A DNA stretch of 64,000 nucleotides from NCBI RefSeq assembly GCF_002007605.1, contig NZ_CP019799.1, forward strand, positions 1,674,001 to 1,738,000, given 5' to 3'. The translations under genes were made by a program, and so were the position numbers. The notes under the pieces were generated by a model that had not been told where the DNA came from, did no database searches, and saw nothing but the letters and a program-made list of their open reading frames with translations. The DNA is from Cellvibrio sp. PSBB023. Lineage in GTDB: Bacteria; Pseudomonadota; Gammaproteobacteria; Pseudomonadales; Cellvibrionaceae. Shown in pieces: positions 56,482 through 64,000 of this stretch. Within the stretch, counting starts at the first letter, position 1; each line of letters begins with the position of its first letter.

Positions 56482-56580
56482 CACGAAGGGGAGTAGTTAT
56501 CACCGCGCAGGTCGTCAATACGAGTCACAGCTCCGGTCGCGCGGGCAAGGCATTACCTTGTAAACGAGACCTTTGTCGCA
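56482..56580 (+). promoter_or_regulatory. yybP-ykoY manganese riboswitch
   Basis: The leader shows the class landmarks in order: GGGGAGTAG (56488-56496), CGTCAATACGAG (56513-56524), CCGG (56533-56536), GGGCAAGGCATTACCTTG (56543-56560) and CGAGACCTTT (56565-56574), with outer strands that can pair. These riboswitches bind Mn2+ and control TerC/Alx and MntP exporters. It lies 75 nt before the TerC/Alx start. Confidence 0.9.
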
Positions 56581-56654
56581 ATGACAAATGGCCTTCGTAC
56601 ACCCTGAATTTGCCCGTCATTGTGTTACCTATACTCATGTTGACGGAGCTATCT

Positions 56655-57704
56655 ATGTTAAACCTTCTCGCGTTTTCCTCCCTCGCCAATGCCGAAGCCG
56701 GCTTGGCAAATGCACTGCAAACAGCCGAGCAATCCACAAGCGCTATTCAATCCATCGGCACCTGGTGGATGTGGTTAGCGTTTTTTGCGATTGTTTTTCT
56801 GGCCCTCGCTATTGATTTAATTTTTGTCGGCGGTGGTAAACAACACCGCGTGTCACTGAAGGAGGCCGCCTCCTGGTCGCTGGTATGGGTCGGGCTCGCC
56901 CTGAGTTTTGGTGCTGGCTTATGGTGGTATCTGGATGTGCACTACACACGGGAATTTGCCACTACCAAAACCATGGAATACTTGACCGGCTATCTGATTG
57001 AAAAATCACTTGCCGTGGATAATGTGTTCGTGTGGCTGATGTTATTTAACTTTTTTGCCATTCCGCTAGAGCTGCAAAAACGGGTACTGACTTACGGCGT
57101 ACTCGGTGCCATTGTATTGCGCACGATTATGATTTTTGCCGGTGTCTGGTTACTCGCCCACTTCCATTGGCTGCTTTATGTATTTGGTGCATTCCTGTTA
57201 ATTACCGGTATAAAAATGTGGTGGATGGCCGATAAAGAAATGGATCTCAATAACAACCCCTTACTCAATTGGTTCAAGCGACATTTTGCCATTAGCGACC
57301 ACTTGGAAGGCGAGCGTTTCTTTGTTGTGATAAACGGTGTAAAGCTGATGACGCCTTTATTTTTAGTGCTCATCATGGTGGAAATTTCAGACATTATTTT
57401 TGCGGTGGATTCGATCCCGGCTATTTTTGCAATCACCTCAGATCCATTCATCGTACTCACATCCAATATCTTTGCGATTCTCGGTTTGCGAGCCATGTAC
57501 TTTTTATTAGCGGATGTCGCTGACCGTTTTGCCTATATCAAATACGGCTTGGCCCTGGTGCTGGTATTTATTGGTATAAAAATGTTGTTGATCGATATTT
57601 ACAAAATCCCGATTGGCATATCACTGGCAACCGTTGCGTTATTAATTGGTGGTTCGGTGTTGATCTCCTGGATAAAAACCAAACCTTCATCCAGCACACA
57701 CTAA
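56655..57704 (+). CDS. TerC family membrane protein (Alx-like manganese exporter)
   Basis: The 349-residue protein has about nine membrane helices and TerC hallmarks: [19 protein letters not shown] at the start, [35 protein letters not shown], then [20 protein letters not shown] and [20 protein letters not shown]. The acidic AVDN and AVDS motifs form the metal path in Alx and MeeF. ATG 56655 follows GGAGCTATCT; the longer open frame upstream runs through the riboswitch and is not coding. The yybP-ykoY leader makes Mn2+ export the best assignment. Confidence 0.9.
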   Translation: MLNLLAFSSLANAEAGLANALQTAEQSTSAIQSIGTWWMWLAFFAIVFLALAIDLIFVGGGKQHRVSLKEAASWSLVWVGLALSFGAGLWWYLDVHYTREFATTKTMEYLTGYLIEKSLAVDNVFVWLMLFNFFAIPLELQKRVLTYGVLGAIVLRTIMIFAGVWLLAHFHWLLYVFGAFLLITGIKMWWMADKEMDLNNNPLLNWFKRHFAISDHLEGERFFVVINGVKLMTPLFLVLIMVEISDIIFAVDSIPAIFAITSDPFIVLTSNIFAILGLRAMYFLLADVADRFAYIKYGLALVLVFIGIKMLLIDIYKIPIGISLATVALLIGGSVLISWIKTKPSSSTH

Positions 57705-57711
57705 CAACAAC

Positions 57712-57738
57712 GCCGCCCTTGCAATCAACAAGGGCGGC
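57712..57738. terminator. Hairpin between the TerC gene and cysG
   Basis: GCCGCCCTTG (57712-57721) pairs perfectly with CAAGGGCGGC (57729-57738) around a 7-nt loop. It lies between convergent stops and probably ends both transcripts, although the T tracts are weak. Confidence 0.7.
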
Positions 57739-57747
57739 TCTGCTGAT

Positions 57748-59136
57748 TTAATGCGCGGGGTTAAACCACTTTAAACTATCGTGTAACTTCACCACTTCAC
57801 CCACAATAAACAATGTCGGTGCATGCACATCATTGGCAGCAACCACATCAGCAATTGATAGCAAATCTGCAATCAACACGCGCTGTTCCTGTGTGGTTCC
57901 CTTTTCAATCAACGCCACCGGTGTTTGCGGTGAGCGACCATGACTAATTAGCGACTCGCAAATTTCTTTTAACCCCACCAAGCCCATATAAAACACCAGC
58001 GTCTGGGTTGGATTTGCCAATTCAGGCCACTGCAGGTTGGTATTGTCCGACTTTAAATGCCCCGTTACGAAACGCACCGATTGTGCGTAGTCGCGATGGG
58101 TAAGTGGAATACCAGCATAGGCCGAACAACCTGAGGCCGCCGTAATACCCGGCACTACCTGAAAAGGAATATTGTTTTGCGCCAGCAGCTCGATCTCTTC
58201 ACCACCGCGCCCAAAAATAAAAGGGTCTCCCCCTTTCAAACGTAAAACACGTTTGCCTTCTTTCGCCAAATCAACCAACAATTGGTTGATATTTTCCTGC
58301 TGCATAGCATGCTCACTGCGACGCTTTCCTACATAAATGCGTTCAGCATCGCGACGAACCAATTCCATCACACCCTCTGACACCAAGCGGTCGTAAAGCA
58401 CTACATCGGCCTGCTGCATCAAACGTAGTGCACGCAGGGTTAGCAATTCCGGATCACCAGGTCCTCCGCCCACCAAATACACTTCCCCTTGGGTGATTGT
58501 CTGATCTTCTTTTGCAATTTCCGTGGCAATGACATGTTCAGCGGCAGCATCCTGACCATTTAGCGCCAACTCAGCAGCCGGACCTTGCAGGATTTTCTCC
58601 CAAAACCGGCGACGACTATCACCATCATCAAAGCGCGCTTTAACACGGTCACGCCAACTACTGGCAATTTGGGCAAGGCGTCCGTAGCTAATTGGAATCA
58701 AGGTTTCTAATTTCGCGCGAATTAATCGCGCTAATACGGGCGACTCACCGCCGCTGGAAATTGCAATTACCAAGGGGGAGCGATCAATAATCGCAGGGGT
58801 GATATAAGTGCATAACGCCGGACTATCCACTACGTTTACTGGCAAGTTGCGCGCTTTTGCATCGGTAGAAATCTGCTCATTCAGCGTTTCAATATCGGTC
58901 GCGGCAATGGCGATGACACAATCATCCAAATCACTGGTTTGATATTCGCGCTCATGCAGTTCGCCATTATTTTGCGCAACCAGCTCACGCAACTCGCTGG
59001 AAATGTCCGGCGCAACCACCCGCAAACGCGCACCCGCCTTGGAGAGCAATCGCCCTTTGCGCGTCGCAATATCACCACCACCCACCAATAAGCACAGACG
59101 GTTTTTTAAATCGAGAAAGACGGGGAAATATTCCAT
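57748..59136 (-). CDS. cysG: Siroheme synthase CysG
   Basis: The 462-residue bifunctional enzyme has an N-terminal precorrin-2 dehydrogenase/ferrochelatase domain ([37 protein letters not shown], residues 1-210) and a C-terminal uroporphyrinogen-III methyltransferase ([58 protein letters not shown]). Together they turn uroporphyrinogen III into siroheme for sulfite and nitrite reductases. It follows serS, as in Pseudomonas, but a terminator lies between them. The length equals E. coli CysG (457). Confidence 0.96.
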   Translation of the reverse strand: MEYFPVFLDLKNRLCLLVGGGDIATRKGRLLSKAGARLRVVAPDISSELRELVAQNNGELHEREYQTSDLDDCVIAIAATDIETLNEQISTDAKARNLPVNVVDSPALCTYITPAIIDRSPLVIAISSGGESPVLARLIRAKLETLIPISYGRLAQIASSWRDRVKARFDDGDSRRRFWEKILQGPAAELALNGQDAAAEHVIATEIAKEDQTITQGEVYLVGGGPGDPELLTLRALRLMQQADVVLYDRLVSEGVMELVRRDAERIYVGKRRSEHAMQQENINQLLVDLAKEGKRVLRLKGGDPFIFGRGGEEIELLAQNNIPFQVVPGITAASGCSAYAGIPLTHRDYAQSVRFVTGHLKSDNTNLQWPELANPTQTLVFYMGLVGLKEICESLISHGRSPQTPVALIEKGTTQEQRVLIADLLSIADVVAANDVHAPTLFIVGEVVKLHDSLKWFNPAH

Positions 59137-59226
59137 AAAAAAATCTACACAGTTTTATTAGACACTATGCTAATGCCAGAGTTGAAACAAGACTCAGATG
59201 AATACAAAAAAGATACTGCAGAAATA

Positions 59227-59253
59227 AAAAAGGTGGGCATCGCCCACCTTTTT
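59227..59253 (-). terminator. Terminator between serS and cysG
   Basis: AAAAAGGTGGGC and GCCCACCTTTTT pair around ATC (GGTGGGC 59232-59238 with GCCCACC 59242-59248), with A/T runs on both sides. It follows the serS stop within a few bases, so cysG probably has its own promoter. Confidence 0.85.
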
Positions 59254-59254
59254 C

Positions 59255-60953
<1,699 letters not shown>

Positions 60954-60966
60954 TTTTTCAGATTCT

Positions 60967-62307
60967 CTATTTTTTATAGCGCTTCTTTTTACTTTGTTTA
61001 TCCAACTCGCGTAGGTGCGCCAGCTTTTCCTGAATTTTTAACTCCAATCCGCGCTCTACCGGTTGATAATAACGCGTGTGCGCAATATCTTCCGGCAAAT
61101 AATTTTCACCCGCCGCATAAGCACCCGGCTCATCATGGGCGTAGCGATATTCTGCACCGTAATCCATGTTTTTCATTAGCTTGGTGGGGGCATTGCGTAA
61201 ATGCATGGGAACATCGAACGCGGGCTGGCTGCGCACATCTGCCATGGCTTGATTGAACGCATTATACACAGCATTACTTTTAGGTGCGCAGGCCAAATAA
61301 ACCACCGCTTGGGCGATGGCCAACTGCCCTTCGGGGCTGCCGAGACGCTCTTGCACATCCCACGCGGATAGGCACAGTGGCAGTGCACGCGGGTCGGCAT
61401 TGCCTATATCCTCGCTGGCCATACGTACGACACGGCGAGCGATATAGAGCGGATCGCAGCCGCCGTCGAGCATCCGCGCCAGCCAATACAATGCACCATC
61501 GGGCGATGAGCCACGCACGGATTTATGCAGTGCCGATATTTGCTCGTAAAAAATGTCGCCACCCTTATCAAAACGGCGCACGTCACTCGCCAATACTTCG
61601 GCGATCACCTCATCATTAATGATTTTATGATCATCAACTTCATTGGCAAGGTCTGCTGCAATTTCCAACAGGTTTAAGGCTTTGCGCGCATCGCCGTCAG
61701 CGGCTTGGGCCAGTGTCATCAGGGTATCATCGGGAATACGGATGTCCTGTTCACCCAAACCACGGGTTTTATCCTGGAGTGCTTGCAATAGCACATCTCT
61801 TAATTGTTCCGGCTGCAAACCGCGCAGCACATAAACGCGACAGCGCGATAAGAGCGCGTTGTTTAATTCAAAGGATGGATTCTCGGTGGTGGCGCCAATA
61901 AAAATAAAGGTGCCGTCTTCCACGTAGGGCAAGAATGCATCCTGCTGGGATTTATTAAAGCGATGCACTTCATCGACAAATAAAATGGTTTTACGGCGAG
62001 TGGAAATACGCTCTTGTTGGGCAGCGGCAACAGCGGCGCGAATTTCTTTTACACCCGACAGCACCGCTGACAGGGTTTCAAAACGTGCGTCCGCCTGCTC
62101 TGCAAACAGTTTGGCAAGCGATGTTTTGCCAACACCGGGCGGCCCCCACAAAATCATCGAGTGCAATTGACCGCGGGTAATGGCTTCACGCAGCGGCTTG
62201 CCGGCACTGAGCAGGTGTTCCTGACCTATGTAGTCATCCAGATTGCGCGGGCGCATACGCGCGGCAAGGGGTTGATAGGCGGGAGCACTGCTGGCAAAAA
62301 GATCCAT
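60967..62307 (-). CDS. rarA: Replication-associated recombination protein RarA
   Basis: The 446-residue AAA+ ATPase has Walker [21 protein letters not shown] at about 51, Walker B/sensor region [40 protein letters not shown] and a C-terminal MgsA oligomerisation domain ([38 protein letters not shown]). RarA acts at stalled forks. The length equals E. coli RarA (447). It follows lolA directly, as in E. coli and Pseudomonas. Confidence 0.97.
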   Translation of the reverse strand: MDLFASSAPAYQPLAARMRPRNLDDYIGQEHLLSAGKPLREAITRGQLHSMILWGPPGVGKTSLAKLFAEQADARFETLSAVLSGVKEIRAAVAAAQQERISTRRKTILFVDEVHRFNKSQQDAFLPYVEDGTFIFIGATTENPSFELNNALLSRCRVYVLRGLQPEQLRDVLLQALQDKTRGLGEQDIRIPDDTLMTLAQAADGDARKALNLLEIAADLANEVDDHKIINDEVIAEVLASDVRRFDKGGDIFYEQISALHKSVRGSSPDGALYWLARMLDGGCDPLYIARRVVRMASEDIGNADPRALPLCLSAWDVQERLGSPEGQLAIAQAVVYLACAPKSNAVYNAFNQAMADVRSQPAFDVPMHLRNAPTKLMKNMDYGAEYRYAHDEPGAYAAGENYLPEDIAHTRYYQPVERGLELKIQEKLAHLRELDKQSKKKRYKK

Positions 62308-62330
62308 GGGATAGGGTGTCAGCTCAAGGT

Positions 62331-62960
62331 TTAATCATTCAGAATTTCAACGCCTTCCGGCGGAACAAAGAAGAAATTTTCTTCCGGCAATGCCACATTG
62401 CGCTGCACATTACCCAGCACACAACGGGTCAGTTGTCCCAAGCTGTCCTGAATCGCAAATTCAGCCAATTGCCCGGACTTAAAGACCAGAGTGAGCTGCT
62501 GGAACATACCATCAGTTACCTTGGGCGTGAGAGTGTATTGTTCTGTATCGGCGTCTTTTGCGGTACGGGCAACGGAAAAGTTTTTACGCAGTTGCGCTAT
62601 ATCTGCACTTAATAATAAGGCCGGTGTTTCGCGCAGGTCATCGGTAAACTCGCGGATATTGACGGTTTCCAGATCCGGGTCATACAGCCAGATGGTTTTG
62701 TTATTGGAAACCAATAGTTGTGGCATAGGCTCCAGGGTTTTCCAGTAAAACTTTCCCGGACGCATCAGCATAAAATTACCGCTGCTACGCTCTTGCTCTA
62801 CCCCGGCTTTGTCGTAAGTGGTTTGCACAAAGTCACCCTGCAAAGTGTTCATGACATCAAGTTGCTTGCGCAGTTGTGCGGCCGCCTGATCGTCGGCGGC
62901 ATATGCGACGACTGAAAGTAGGACTAACAGGCCGGTAAAAAATCGAGCAAAAACGTTCAT
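62331..62960 (-). CDS. lolA: Outer-membrane lipoprotein carrier protein LolA
   Basis: The 209-residue protein has a signal peptide ([21 protein letters not shown]) and the LolA half-barrel: [53 protein letters not shown], and [20 protein letters not shown]. It carries lipoproteins from the LolCDE complex to LolB. It lies between ftsK and rarA, 23 nt before the rarA start. Confidence 0.95.
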   Translation of the reverse strand: MNVFARFFTGLLVLLSVVAYAADDQAAAQLRKQLDVMNTLQGDFVQTTYDKAGVEQERSSGNFMLMRPGKFYWKTLEPMPQLLVSNNKTIWLYDPDLETVNIREFTDDLRETPALLLSADIAQLRKNFSVARTAKDADTEQYTLTPKVTDGMFQQLTLVFKSGQLAEFAIQDSLGQLTRCVLGNVQRNVALPEENFFFVPPEGVEILND

Positions 62961-63030
62961 ATGAATTCCAACAGTAGATTGAGGTTACAGACACCCGAAT
63001 CCTATCGGGTGAGGATGAACCTGAGATAAA

Positions 63031-64000
63031 TTAATCGCGCCCGCCGGGCACCAAAACCTCACGATTACCATTATGGCCTGCAGAAGACACCACGCCCGCC
63101 GCCTCCATGGTTTCGATCAACCGTGCCGCGCGGTTGTAGCCAATGCGCAATTTGCGCTGTACCGACGAGATGGATGCCTTGCGCGATTCAATCACAAACG
63201 AGACAGCTTCATCGTAAAGTGCATCGGTTTCACCATCAGCGTCCTCGCCACCTTCACTGGGCAGACCGGGAACCGGGATAGAGTTGTTGTCATCGTCGGT
63301 GATGCCATCAATGTATTGTGGCGAGCCACGTTTCTTCCAATCGGCGACGACATTGTGAACTTCGTGATCATCCACAAAAGCACCATGTACACGAATGGGT
63401 ACGCTAGTACCCGACGGTAGATAGAGCATATCGCCATGGCCAAGCAATTGGTCTGCACCACCTTGATCCAGAATGGTTCGGGAGTCGATTTTAGAAGATA
63501 CCTGAAAGGCGATACGCGTTGGCACGTTGGCTTTAATCAAGCCGGTAATAATGTCGACCGAGGGACGCTGGGTAGCGAGAATCAAATGGATGCCGGCAGC
63601 ACGCGCCTTTTGCGCGATACGGGCAATCAACTGCTCTACTTTTTTCTTGTCGACAATCATCATCATGTCGGCAAATTCATCGATCACCACCACAATAAAG
63701 GGCAGCGATTCCAGATCCGGCGCGGTGGCGACCTCGGCACCAGCCTCAAAATTATCTTCCGGTTTAAACAGAGGGTCTTTGATGGGTTCACCCACTTTGA
63801 TGGCATCCTCCACCTTGCGGTTAAAGCCCGCCAGGTTACGCACGCCCAGAGCCGACATGAGTTTGTAACGGCGCTCCATTTCCCCTACGCACCAACGCAG
63901 GCCGTTAGAGGCGTCTTTCATGTCGGTGATAACAGGCGTGAGCAAATGTGGAATACCCTCATATACCGAGAGTTCCAGCATTTTGGGGTCAACCAGAATC
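63031..64000 (-). CDS. ftsK: DNA translocase FtsK, C-terminal part (partial)
   Basis: The visible 322 codons run from [20 protein letters not shown] to the stop and cover the end of the RecA-like motor: [15 protein letters not shown] Walker [21 protein letters not shown] and [20 protein letters not shown]. They also cover the winged-helix gamma domain ([20 protein letters not shown]) that reads KOPS sites and activates XerCD. Walker A and the membrane and linker parts lie beyond the right edge. FtsK pumps DNA at the septum. It precedes lolA as in E. coli. Confidence 0.96.
   Translation of the reverse strand, partial: ILVDPKMLELSVYEGIPHLLTPVITDMKDASNGLRWCVGEMERRYKLMSALGVRNLAGFNRKVEDAIKVGEPIKDPLFKPEDNFEAGAEVATAPDLESLPFIVVVIDEFADMMMIVDKKKVEQLIARIAQKARAAGIHLILATQRPSVDIITGLIKANVPTRIAFQVSSKIDSRTILDQGGADQLLGHGDMLYLPSGTSVPIRVHGAFVDDHEVHNVVADWKKRGSPQYIDGITDDDNNSIPVPGLPSEGGEDADGETDALYDEAVSFVIESRKASISSVQRKLRIGYNRAARLIETMEAAGVVSSAGHNGNREVLVPGGRD

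Noticed and set aside
56448..56654. N-terminal extension of the TerC protein
   Set aside because: The open frame upstream of ATG 56655 runs through the yybP-ykoY aptamer; the family starts and the ribosome-binding site favour 56655.
60954..60966. Fluoride riboswitch before crcB
   Set aside because: Only 13 nt separate rarA from crcB, too little for the aptamer, and none was seen inside rarA's end.

Overview
The window reads as chromosomal DNA of a gammaproteobacterium of the Cellvibrionaceae/Pseudomonadales type. Base composition is near half G+C over most of its length. The housekeeping blocks have the order familiar from pseudomonads: thrS-infC-rpmI-rplT-pheS-pheT-ihfA-merR-tRNA-Pro on one side, and ftsK-lolA-rarA-crcB-serS-cysG on the other. 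The assignment to Cellvibrio or a close relative is inferred from gene content; no rRNA or other marker is present to settle it.

Layout. 1-900: the start of a sugar-nucleotide epimerase-like gene and, divergently, hpf. 960-9700 (minus strand): a SapC-family gene, tRNA-Pro, and the translation operon. infC appears to start at the rare codon AUC, an intrinsic terminator lies between rplT and pheS, and a palindromic repeat sits between pheS and pheT. 9700-26600 (minus strand): a large iron/siderophore locus with two TonB-dependent receptors, a PiuC-type hydroxylase, PepSY, DUF2271 and DUF4198 proteins, two flavodoxin/ferredoxin-reductase proteins with different membrane anchors, and a complete MacA-MacB-outer membrane channel. 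Fur-like boxes precede both receptors. Taken together these could take up a ferric siderophore, reduce it in the periplasm and export the empty ligand again, by analogy with the pyoverdine FpvA/FpvG/PvdRT-OpmQ route.

26700-30800 (plus strand): an amino-acid-type periplasmic binding protein, then an A+T-rich accessory stretch with a decayed secreted-protein gene, a secreted papain-like protease and several orphan genes, one of which looks like a membrane-active effector. 30900-35600: nfuA and metH. 35600-38900: a GIY-YIG/DUF4357 nuclease-like gene, small unknowns, an outer-membrane beta-barrel protein and ybaK. 39000-40700: a hipBA toxin-antitoxin pair whose hipA carries a frameshift. 40700-49200: membrane and lipid genes (CvpA-DUF4124 fusion, LpxL-type and YihG-type acyltransferases, a signal peptidase I, fabV, a MAPEG protein) and an aldo-keto reductase. 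49000-53700: a creBC-creD system with a perfect cre tag ahead of creD. 53800-57700: a YdeP-type molybdopterin oxidoreductase and a TerC/Alx protein under a yybP-ykoY (manganese) riboswitch. 57700-64000: cysG, serS, crcB, rarA, lolA and the C-terminal part of ftsK, which runs off the right edge.

No rRNA, insertion sequence, integrase or CRISPR array was seen. The two points most worth checking are the integrated siderophore uptake/reduction/efflux locus and the two single-base losses in C runs (27812-27816 and 40014-40017).
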